64,000 nucleotides of DNA, taken from Planctomycetaceae bacterium (lineage in GTDB: Bacteria; Planctomycetota; Planctomycetia; Pirellulales; Pirellulaceae). The notes under the pieces were generated by a model. It ran no database searches. It was given only the letters and a program-made list of their open reading frames with translations, and had not been told where the DNA came from. Each line of letters starts with the position of its first letter. Position 1 is the first letter of the stretch. The stretch is taken from positions 496,001 through 560,000 of the forward strand of contig JACKHM010000003.1 in assembly GCA_020638995.1 (NCBI GenBank). Direction: 5' to 3'. This document shows, piece by piece, positions 57,285 through 64,000 of this stretch. Position numbers and translations under genes: made by a program.

Positions 57285-58373
57285 TTACGTATTGGAATCA
57301 GTGTTCGGACCGCTGACAGAGTCTTTCGTCGCCGCGTCGCTGGCCCCAAACCAATTGCGTACGCCTGTCCACACTCGACCGATCAATCGCCCCGAAAAGA
57401 GATCTTCTGTGATTGTTTCGCGATCTGATGAGAAATTCGTCCAGACTGCACTTATGTAGGGTTGGCTCGCGGTTGCCAGAGTTGCGTACAGACCCTTCTC
57501 CTGGATCTCATTCAGGCCTTGGCGATAGTGGTGGAAGATGTGGCGATCGAACATATTTCCCGCGACCGTGACCGAAGACAACGCTCCCTGCCCAACGCGT
57601 CCGACTTTGTCGATGGCGAATAGGGTCATGGTGCTGGAGACTTCGAGCAAACCAACGTCTTGACGACTGGCTACTTCGTGCATTTGTTTCCAGATCTGTT
57701 TCATCTCGGCTTCGGGAATGATCGTTGTTGGATCGATCCCTTGAACTGCATGGTGCGTCTGCTCAATGGTTTTACGCAGACCATCCACGGAAAGCGGTGG
57801 GAGATCGAAAGCGCTGGCCGTCGTTGCCGACGTGTTGCGAATTGCGTCAAGCAAGTCTGCGGCATGATCGATCGTAGTTTCTTCATCAATGATGCCAGCT
57901 TGTTTGAGCTCGGCGCTAAGTTCTTTCAGGTAGCTTTGCGAGCCGTATGCGACATCGCTGACGATTGCCAGCACCGTCAGCGGGGATAAGTGCAGCGTTG
58001 CCATGCCTGCCAGATCCAGAAAGCTGCCGACGGCCTTACGCGCGACAAAATCTTCGACCGCATCCGTCGCCGTCTTGTCCTTCGACGTGTCTTCGATACC
58101 GCCCACGTCGTGGACCAACAAATCCAGCATTTGTTGCACAAAGACCTCGTAAGACTTCGAGCTGCGAAAGGCTTGCGGAACGAGTAACGCTGCCGATTCG
58201 GTCAATGTTCCGCCGACGATGGCCGATGTTGCGCGCAACGCTCGTTCGGGAAGGGACAGGCCGTAGAGCAGATACTGATAGACGTCGGACGATGCAGGGG
58301 GAGCGACCGCAGGATCGCTCGACTTCGAATTTAGCGACGCGGCATAGCGCGGCTGGTCATCCGGTGACTCCAT
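57285..58373 (-). CDS. Conserved planctomycete protein of unknown function
   Basis: A protein of 362 residues from the ATG at 58373 (open to 58394). It is Ala/Ser-rich at the start (PAVAPPASSD), then mostly helical. Hydrophobic but not clearly membrane-spanning stretches are seen at AVGSFLDLAGMATLHLSPL and TVLAIVSDVAYGSQSY. There is no catalytic motif I can recognise; a distant EcsC-like pattern is possible but weak. It sits between the zinc-ribbon membrane protein (stop about 22 bases upstream) and the beta-helix gene, so the three may work together at the envelope. Confidence 0.7.
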   Translation of the reverse strand: MESPDDQPRYAASLNSKSSDPAVAPPASSDVYQYLLYGLSLPERALRATSAIVGGTLTESAALLVPQAFRSSKSYEVFVQQMLDLLVHDVGGIEDTSKDKTATDAVEDFVARKAVGSFLDLAGMATLHLSPLTVLAIVSDVAYGSQSYLKELSAELKQAGIIDEETTIDHAADLLDAIRNTSATTASAFDLPPLSVDGLRKTIEQTHHAVQGIDPTTIIPEAEMKQIWKQMHEVASRQDVGLLEVSSTMTLFAIDKVGRVGQGALSSVTVAGNMFDRHIFHHYRQGLNEIQEKGLYATLATASQPYISAVWTNFSSDRETITEDLFSGRLIGRVWTGVRNWFGASDAATKDSVSGPNTDSNT

Positions 58374-58395
58374 TCTTTTCAACTCCTCGCGCAAT

Positions 58396-59964
58396 TTATT
58401 CGCTGGCGATTTTCACATGAAAGCCGTCGAGGACGACCGTGTCGCGAGCTCCCTCATAGCCACCAAGATTCTTCTTCGGAGTGTCTAAAATCGTGCCCAA
58501 GACGAGGACTTGGTTTCCTTCGGCAAAATGCTCCGTCGGGTCTGATGTGCTAACGACGGCGATCTGTTTATTGCCGCTGGTAATGGTTGTCTCGTAAAAC
58601 TCGCCGATTGGTTCGACGGTCTTAACGAACCCGGTGAGGCAGATGCCGTTGGTTTGCCGGACGTCGAAGCCGGCACCCATCCAACCGTTAGCGACGCCGG
58701 CGATCACCTGAAGCTTGTCCGGTTGCTTTCCAATTTCGTGTAGGAGCTTCGCCGTCTCCGAAATCTGAGCCGCAACTTTCTCGTCGGATCGATCGGCAAA
58801 CGTCAACGCTTCTCCAAGCTTTGAGAATGATTGATAGAATTCCCGCTTCAAGGTTGCGTTGGGCGTCGTCGCTTCATCCGTATCCCATGCCAAATTGCCA
58901 CTCAGTGCGGCCTGAAAGTTTTTCACAACCATATCTGGAGTGATCGTCGGCGCGTCTCGAATGTCACCTACCGCTAAACCAGCAACATCCGTAGCTGGTG
59001 TTTCAGCGATCATTGCGGACTCCACGAGCGGCGGCAACGTGGCGGCGGGATCATCATCCGGTTCGATCGGTTCGTTCGTCGTTTCGACCGGTGGCGTTGG
59101 ATCGTCGAGCGTCGGCAAGCCTCCCAGTTCCAGGCCTGGGACTTCCAACGAGTTGCCAAACACATCGGCACCCGCCGCGACAGCATCTTCGAGGCTCATG
59201 GCTTCGCCATCCGGAGACTCATCGGCTGAGGCTGCGTCGAATATCGGCAAATCGGCGCTGCTCTTCTTCGGTTTCTTGTTCTTGTTGGTTGATGTCGCGG
59301 TAGAGTTTCCGCCACCGCTGTTTGTTGGTGCTGCAAACTTATCGGTGTCGCCAAAATTGAAATCGGATCCGGCGACATCGGAACTCTGAAACGACGGCTC
59401 AGAGTTTGATTCAACCTGGGCTTTGTTGCCGCGGAATTTTGCAGGGACAATTGCAGGCACGTATTGTGCCACGATTGGACCGGCACCGAAATCGCGTTTC
59501 AAGTCTCCAGGCAAATACCACAAGATCAGCTGAGCGATAGGGAACGCCATCAGGCCGCCAATCACAATCGAAAGGACTGACTTAACCGGACTGCCTTTCG
59601 GCTTTCGCGCGCGGCTGCTCGGGCGAATGGTTGATGTTGCCTTGCTGCCTGGTGCTGCGGCCTTGCTCGTGAAATCGAAGGCAGCTCCGGAGGTTGGGAT
59701 GCTGGTCGGGGCCAAGTCGATTTCTTCAGCTTCATCGGTGACGAGGTTTAGCTCGGACCAGGAATCCTCGTCTTCGTTGACCACTTCCGATGCAGGCGCG
59801 TCATCCATGTCGGAGAGCACTATCAACGCAGGCGGAAGCTGCGCGAGCGCTTCGCCCAGTAAGTATTCCTCCTGACATAACGGGCATTGCACGGTCGCAT
59901 CGCGGCTCGCGTGGCCAGGGACGGACACCTGCTCGCAGCAGCGTGGGCAGTTAGCGATCGTCAT
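58396..59964 (-). CDS. Zinc-ribbon membrane protein, planctomycete type
   Basis: A 522-residue protein. An N-terminal zinc ribbon (CPRC at 6-9 and CPLC at 27-30) is followed by the LLGEALAQLPPALIVL segment common to planctomycete proteins of this class, an acidic linker, a transmembrane helix at about 130-150 (VLSIVIGGLMAFPIAQLILW), a low-complexity Ser/Thr/Asn-rich spacer, and a C-terminal domain from about 370 to 522 (ITPDMVVKNFQAALSGNLAW, GICLTGFVKTVEPIGEFYE, LVLGTILDTPKKNLGGYEG) that looks like an OB-type beta barrel. The topology suggests a cytoplasmic sensor head and an outer domain. Function is unknown. Confidence 0.75.
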   Translation of the reverse strand: MTIANCPRCCEQVSVPGHASRDATVQCPLCQEEYLLGEALAQLPPALIVLSDMDDAPASEVVNEDEDSWSELNLVTDEAEEIDLAPTSIPTSGAAFDFTSKAAAPGSKATSTIRPSSRARKPKGSPVKSVLSIVIGGLMAFPIAQLILWYLPGDLKRDFGAGPIVAQYVPAIVPAKFRGNKAQVESNSEPSFQSSDVAGSDFNFGDTDKFAAPTNSGGGNSTATSTNKNKKPKKSSADLPIFDAASADESPDGEAMSLEDAVAAGADVFGNSLEVPGLELGGLPTLDDPTPPVETTNEPIEPDDDPAATLPPLVESAMIAETPATDVAGLAVGDIRDAPTITPDMVVKNFQAALSGNLAWDTDEATTPNATLKREFYQSFSKLGEALTFADRSDEKVAAQISETAKLLHEIGKQPDKLQVIAGVANGWMGAGFDVRQTNGICLTGFVKTVEPIGEFYETTITSGNKQIAVVSTSDPTEHFAEGNQVLVLGTILDTPKKNLGGYEGARDTVVLDGFHVKIASE

Positions 59965-60203
59965 GAAAATCTCCGCGGGAATTGGTCCAAAAGTCCAGTT
60001 CCCTAGTGTAGCAACGGGCTCCGGGCGATGGCTAGCGTTTATCAGAAATCGCGTAAGTTGCTATCGAAGTATGCGAAATGAATATTCGCTTGACATCGAA
60101 AGCATCCACGGGAGTGGCTGAAGATCCGGTCACGTGCCTACAATGGTGGTCCACACTGACCTACATCTATTCCTGTTATCCGGTTCAGAGAGGAAGCGAT
60201 CTG

Positions 60204-62003
60204 ATGTTGCGACCAACTGCCAACGCCAGTCGACTGGTTTTTCTAACGGTTCTGTTCGCCTGCTTGGGGATGAACGGCTTGGGTGCTGAAAGGCCCAACG
60301 TCGTGCTGGTGATTACCGACGATCAAGGCTATGGAGACCTGAGTTGTCATGGCAACCCGACGTTGAAGACTCCAAACATAGACGTCCTGTTCCGCGAGGC
60401 GGTTCGGTTGACCGACTATCATGTCGCACCAACATGCTCTCCGACTCGGAGTGCGCTCCAGACGGGCCACTGGACCAATCGAACTGGAGTGTGGCACACC
60501 ATCATGGGCCGTTCGTTACTGCGTGAGAATGAAATCACGATGGGGCAGGTATTTAAAGATGGCGGCTACGCGACCGGGATGTTCGGCAAGTGGCACTTGG
60601 GCGACAACTATCCTTATCGTCCGGAAGATCGCGGTTACACCGAAGTAATGCGCCACGGCGGGGGCGGTGTCGGACAGACGCCGGACTATTGGGACAACGC
60701 TTACTTCGACGGCAGCTACTTTCATAATGGCAAGCCTGAATCTGTGCGTGGTTTTTGCACGGATGTGTGGTTCGACTACGCGAAGCGATTTATCAAGACG
60801 CAAAAACAAGCCGGCAAGCCGTTTTTCGCGTACATCAGCACGAATGCTCCACATGGCCCAATGCATTCTCCCGAGTCGTCGAGCGCTCCGTACAAAGATT
60901 TGGGCGTACAAGTTCAAAACTTTTTTGGCATGATCGCTAACATTGACGAAAATGTCGGCGAACTGAGGACGTTTCTCGACGAACAAGGTCTGGCGGCGAA
61001 TACGATCTTCATCTTTACGACGGACAATGGAACATCAAGCGGCGGTCGAGTTTTCAACGCAGGCATGAGAGGTTTCAAAGGTAGCGAGTACGACGGTGGT
61101 CATCGTGTGCCATTCTTCATTTATTGGCCGAACGGAGGATTTATCGGCGGACGTGATGTGACACCTATAACCGCACACGTTGATGTGCTGCCGACGCTAA
61201 TTGATCTGTGTAGCATAAACTCTCCGGCGGGCGTAAAGTTCGATGGACGCAGCATTCGGGCGTTGCTCGAAGCAAAGGAGGGTGCGGATGCAGCCGACTG
61301 GAATGATCGAATCTTGGTGACGGATTCGCAGCGAGTGAAGGATCCGATCAAGTGGAAGCAGAGCGCCGTGATGACGAGTCGCTGGCGATTGAACAACGGC
61401 AAAGAGCTGTATGACATCAAATCCGATCCGAGCCAAAAGACCAACGTCGCCGCTCGGCATCCCGAGGTGATGCAGAAGTTGACTGCCTTCTATGATGCAT
61501 GGTGGGAAGAGCTCAAACCGACATTTGCACAAGATTGTTCGATCTATCTCGGAAACCGTCGAGACAATCCGGCAACCTTGACCTGTCACGATTGGATCAC
61601 GACCGGCTCGACGCCTTGGAATCATGCCTCGGTTCGCAGCGCCATGTCCGGCGATGCGAATACGGGCTTTTGGAATGTCAAGATTGTTGAAGACGGGCTC
61701 TATGAAATCAGAATTCGACGTTGGCCTCAGGAGGCAGACGCCGCAATCGATGCAGAGCTGCCGCCGGGCGCGGATGTACCCGGCGTTAAAGCTTATCGCA
61801 CCACGCCCGGCAAGGCCTTCAAGGCCGTTCGTGCAACGGTCGAGATTGGTGGGCAAACTGCAGAGAAGGCGGTCGACTCCGGAGCAAAGGAAGTCGTCTT
61901 TAAATTGAAGCTCGCCGCCGGTGTGACACAACTGAGTTCTCGCTTCTTCGCCAGTGACGGTAAGGAAATCGGCGCCTATTACGCCTACATTGAGAAGTTG
62001 TAG
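60204..62003 (+). CDS. Secreted formylglycine sulfatase (arylsulfatase type)
   Basis: A protein of 599 residues from the ATG at 60204 with AGGAAG upstream. Signal peptide: LVFLTVLFACLGMNGLG. Core: VLVITDDQGYGDLSCHG, active-site CSPTRSALQTG, GMFGKWHLGDNYPY, AYISTNAPHGPMH and FTTDNGTSSGG, all as in arylsulfatases. A C-terminal domain of about 140 residues (FWNVKIVEDGLYEIRIRRW, then PGKAFKAVRATVEIGG) is added, in the same arrangement as the sulfatase at 51160. It would release sulfate from polysaccharides outside the cytoplasm. The coiled-coil gene follows about 76 bases downstream. Confidence 0.95.
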   Translation: MLRPTANASRLVFLTVLFACLGMNGLGAERPNVVLVITDDQGYGDLSCHGNPTLKTPNIDVLFREAVRLTDYHVAPTCSPTRSALQTGHWTNRTGVWHTIMGRSLLRENEITMGQVFKDGGYATGMFGKWHLGDNYPYRPEDRGYTEVMRHGGGGVGQTPDYWDNAYFDGSYFHNGKPESVRGFCTDVWFDYAKRFIKTQKQAGKPFFAYISTNAPHGPMHSPESSSAPYKDLGVQVQNFFGMIANIDENVGELRTFLDEQGLAANTIFIFTTDNGTSSGGRVFNAGMRGFKGSEYDGGHRVPFFIYWPNGGFIGGRDVTPITAHVDVLPTLIDLCSINSPAGVKFDGRSIRALLEAKEGADAADWNDRILVTDSQRVKDPIKWKQSAVMTSRWRLNNGKELYDIKSDPSQKTNVAARHPEVMQKLTAFYDAWWEELKPTFAQDCSIYLGNRRDNPATLTCHDWITTGSTPWNHASVRSAMSGDANTGFWNVKIVEDGLYEIRIRRWPQEADAAIDAELPPGADVPGVKAYRTTPGKAFKAVRATVEIGGQTAEKAVDSGAKEVVFKLKLAAGVTQLSSRFFASDGKEIGAYYAYIEKL

Positions 62004-62079
62004 CAAGACATTGACACGATGGGCTGCCTTCACGGGATTGCCAAGTGCGGACGGTCGATTGATGCCAAGGAGATCGGTC

Positions 62080-62913
62080 ATGTTCGGACGACATAAAGAT
62101 CTGCTCGTTGCCGCTACTTACGCGATCGTGTTGTTGGTTCTCGGAGTCTCGGCACGCTTGGCCTTTGTCTACTATCGAGACGCAGCCGCCGCGCCGCTCG
62201 CCACCGAAACGGACGCGGCGACTCGAAATGTTGTCTCCGTCGGCGCCGCGGATAAGAAGGTCATACACTACGACTATACAGCCGTCGCCGATGCTAACGA
62301 ACGGCTCGCAGAACTGCAGTCGAATTTGAACCGCATATCGAATCAGCTGCAGGAAAAGAGCAAGCTACTCAATCAGCGAAACGCCGAGTGCCGGGCGCTG
62401 GAGGCAAAGTTGGATGAATCGGTTGCCTTTGCGATGGAGTTGCTGGTTCAGGAGTCGAGTGCCGATCGCAGCGAAAAACATCGTGAGGCGAAGGAAACAC
62501 TCGAAACAGATTTTGAAACTTTGCGGAAGCAACTTCGGGAATCGCAGTTGCTGAGCAATGAGTATGGCGAGCGAGTTGATGCTTTGCGATTGGAGCTAAT
62601 GCAGGCAGACCTGGAAATCGCGAGTTTACGCGAGCGCGCTGAAAATGAAGTTGCTACGTTAATCGGTGAACGATTGGCCATCGAAGTTGCAGCAGCCGAC
62701 GCTTTGGTTCAGCTAGGAGAAGAAGCGGTTCCGCCACTGCTGGTGCTTTTGCAGGGCCCGCAAGCGGAAGTGCGATTGTGGGCGGCCACGGTCCTTGGAA
62801 AATTGGGGCTCAACGCAACAGCAGCTATCGAGCCGTTGCACAACCTTGCGAACGATCCTGACCGGCGAGTTGTCGAAGCTGCTCGCCGAGCCTTGCTGCA
62901 AATTGAGCCATAA
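62080..62913 (+). CDS. Membrane-anchored coiled-coil protein with HEAT-like repeats
   Basis: From the ATG at 62080, preceded by AAGGAG, the protein has 277 residues. One transmembrane helix (about 10-30, LVAATYAIVLLVLGVSARLAF), a long coiled coil at about 75-205 (RLAELQSNLNRISNQLQEK, EKHREAKETLETDFETLRK, ELMQADLEIASLRERAEN) and a C-terminal HEAT-like part (LVQLGEEAVPPLLVLL, AAIEPLHNLANDPDRRVVEAA). The domains suggest a scaffold or tether. No partner is evident. The frame from 61954 overlaps the sulfatase and is rejected as the start. Confidence 0.75.
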   Translation: MFGRHKDLLVAATYAIVLLVLGVSARLAFVYYRDAAAAPLATETDAATRNVVSVGAADKKVIHYDYTAVADANERLAELQSNLNRISNQLQEKSKLLNQRNAECRALEAKLDESVAFAMELLVQESSADRSEKHREAKETLETDFETLRKQLRESQLLSNEYGERVDALRLELMQADLEIASLRERAENEVATLIGERLAIEVAAADALVQLGEEAVPPLLVLLQGPQAEVRLWAATVLGKLGLNATAAIEPLHNLANDPDRRVVEAARRALLQIEP

Positions 62914-63004
62914 TCCGCGACGAGCTACCGCAAGCGAGCGTAGATCGAGTTGTTTACTCCACTTGCGTCGACGGTCTAAGAAAATAGAATAGGGCATTCA
63001 CCAA

Positions 63005-63078
63005 GCACCCATAGCTCAATTGGATAGAGCACCGGTCTACGAAACCGGAGGTTACTGGTTCGAGCCCAGTTGGGTGTA
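63005..63078 (+). tRNA. tRNA-Arg (anticodon ACG)
   Basis: The 74-base sequence folds as a cloverleaf: acceptor GCACCCA/TGGGTGT (with one G-T wobble at the end), D arm GCTC..GAGC, anticodon arm CCGGT CTACGAA ACCGG (anticodon ACG), and T arm ACTGG TTCGAGC CCAGT. The discriminator is A and CCA is not encoded. It reads CGN codons after A34 is deaminated. Confidence 0.97.
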
Positions 63079-63083
63079 CTGAT

Positions 63084-63485
63084 TTAAAGTGAATTGAGCA
63101 AAGCTTTTAGCTTCCTAAGCTCCTCAGCCGAGAGGCGAGGAGCTTTTTCATGTCCCCCCACTAATTCGTTTTTCTTGCATTCGGCGGCAAGTTTCTCGTT
63201 GATTTCGTTTGCCGCAGACTGGGCTGCACGCGTGGCACCGTAGAACCGTTCCGTCGTGCGAAAATCCTTATGTCTCATCACGACCTTCAGCGTCTCTGCG
63301 GACACACCAGCGTTGATCAGTCGCTGTGCGCATCCCCGGCGAAGGTCGTGAGCACTGGCATACTTCACCCGTAGCCCCGCTTCTTCATCTTCGTCTCGCA
63401 CGACAACCTTAGCAGCTTTGCCGATCTCAGTGATGATTCGACTTACTCGTTCTTTCGTTAGTCGCTGAGTCGAGCGTCGACCCAC
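63084..63485 (-). pseudogene. Truncated tyrosine recombinase (integrase C-terminal half)
   Basis: A 133-residue frame that starts with GTG directly after the stop of the HTH gene and ends 6 bases from tRNA-Arg. It has the C-terminal catalytic motifs of phage-type integrases: SAHDLRRGCAQRL (His-x-x-Arg), VVMRHKD (late His/Lys) and TERFYG (nucleophile Tyr). The N-terminal core-binding part and the first catalytic Arg are absent, so it is probably not active alone. Position beside a tRNA 3' end fits an old integration site. Confidence 0.75.
63118..63148 (+). terminator. Hairpin with T-run after tRNA-Arg
   Basis: AGCTCCTC ... GAGGAGCT followed by four T (five counting the last stem base), 40 bases after the tRNA. 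It lies within the 3' end of the recombinase fragment on the other strand. A plausible terminator for the tRNA transcript. Confidence 0.6.
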
Positions 63486-63674
63486 CTAACTTTCCGATCG
63501 CTCTGATCGTTGCCGCAGTCGCTCGGCGTACTCAAATTCGATATCACCTGCGTACCGATTAAAATTGACGGTTCGCAAGATATCCCCATCGTTTAACCAC
63601 TTTCGAACCGTCGTTTCCGTGACGTCACAGCATCGTGCGATGGCAGAATTGCTGTAACGCTTCACTAATGCCAC
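63486..63674 (-). CDS. Small helix-turn-helix protein
   Basis: A 62-residue frame from a GTG at 63674. It holds a homeodomain-like HTH (SNSAIARCCDVTETTVRKWLN) followed by a short tail rich in Arg and Glu. It could be an excisionase or small regulator linked with the recombinase fragment next to it; the tag stop and the recombinase GTG are adjacent. Upstream codons stay open to about 63730 (a possible WFRPTQQDLV extension without a standard start). The role is inferred from context only. Confidence 0.55.
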   Translation of the reverse strand: MALVKRYSNSAIARCCDVTETTVRKWLNDGDILRTVNFNRYAGDIEFEYAERLRQRSERSES

Positions 63675-63734
63675 TAGATCTTGCTGTGTGGGTCGGAACC
63701 AGTCTGAGTGTGACCGAATCGTATATTCAATTGG

Positions 63735-64000
63735 CTACGGATTAACAACCCACCCGAGCCGCTCTCGTTGCGGCTGGCTCTCGAAACGAATGGAAGGATA
63801 ATTCGCCGTACAGTATTCCGACAGATAATCATCGATGCCGTGCGAGTAAACGATCGTCGGCATGCGAAGCTGAGCCGGATGCTCGATGAGTTTGGGAAGG
63901 ATCTGAAAACGCTTCAGGTAGGCAAAGATTCGCGGTCCATACCCGTTTGGCCACTCGGGGACCTTGCCAGAATCTTGTGGCCAGGCTCCCAAATATTCCC
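63735..64000 (-). CDS. Unknown protein, C-terminal part (5' end beyond window)
   Basis: The frame is open from the right edge (EYLGAWPQDSGKVPEWPNGY) to a stop at 63735, giving the last 88 residues of a longer protein. It contains PRIFAYLKRFQILPKLIE and MPTIVYSHGIDDYLSEYC. A glycosyltransferase of the GT-B fold is possible because of the strand-like PTIVYSHGID segment, but I cannot confirm it. The gene is read toward the HTH and recombinase fragments. Confidence 0.5.
   Translation of the reverse strand, partial: EYLGAWPQDSGKVPEWPNGYGPRIFAYLKRFQILPKLIEHPAQLRMPTIVYSHGIDDYLSEYCTANYPSIRFESQPQRERLGWVVNP

Noticed and set aside
61197..62081. 294-codon open frame on the minus strand
   Set aside because: It is antisense to the sulfatase at 60204, which has a complete set of motifs.

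Overview
The window reads as a chromosomal segment of a Planctomycetota bacterium, most likely a marine Pirellulales (Rhodopirellula/Blastopirellula-like) lineage. That assignment is inferred from family content and not from a marker-gene search: a planctomycete cytochrome C/DUF1549/DUF1553 protein paired with a DUF1501 protein, formylglycine sulfatases, a dockerin-type surface-protein remnant, FHA-GAF-cyclase signalling, and many proteins known mainly from planctomycetes. Moderate GC, few Shine-Dalgarno-perfect starts and short operons fit this.

Left part (1-20 kb): a nucleotide cyclase that runs off the left edge is paired with a class II-like cyclic nucleotide phosphodiesterase. A decayed sulfatase follows, then an SGNH esterase and an SGNH-TPR/methyltransferase operon. 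Next is a polymer-degradation block: PSCyt1-DUF1549-DUF1553, DUF1501, an FAD oxidoreductase with a golvesin-like C-terminus, and two BNR/sialidase-like secreted proteins. Three copies of a roughly 45-55 bp palindromic repeat sit in the gaps of this accessory part. A winged-helix AAA+ ATPase closes it.

Central part (20-48 kb): mostly housekeeping and regulation. It holds an HDOD protein, a MASE1-CHASE hybrid histidine kinase, aconitase, miaA, hisE-hisG, an orphan RNA polymerase alpha-CTD protein, a UvrD/PcrA helicase translationally coupled to an old-yellow-enzyme-like protein, mfd, a PpiC-type isomerase, a CYTH protein, murB with an FtsQ-like protein, csrA, a tricarboxylate transporter whose binding protein is fused to the small membrane subunit, then flavin reductase, hflX and an SDR enzyme.

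Right part (48-64 kb): a sugar isomerase-like Tat protein with a strong terminator, a ribbon-helix-helix protein, RNase P RNA (rnpB, minus strand), a degenerated PKD/dockerin surface-protein remnant, two intact sulfatases with extra C-terminal domains, a PP2C phosphatase, a YidE/AspT-type transporter, a three-gene planctomycete-type cluster (zinc-ribbon membrane protein, unknown protein, beta-helix protein), a coiled-coil/HEAT protein, tRNA-Arg(ACG), and a truncated tyrosine recombinase with a small HTH gene that looks like the scar of an element integrated at the tRNA.

No CRISPR array, intact insertion sequence or recognisable defence island was seen. The most unusual items are the orphan alpha-CTD protein, the TctC-TctB fusion, the cyclase with atypical base-recognition positions beside its phosphodiesterase, and the dispersed palindromes.
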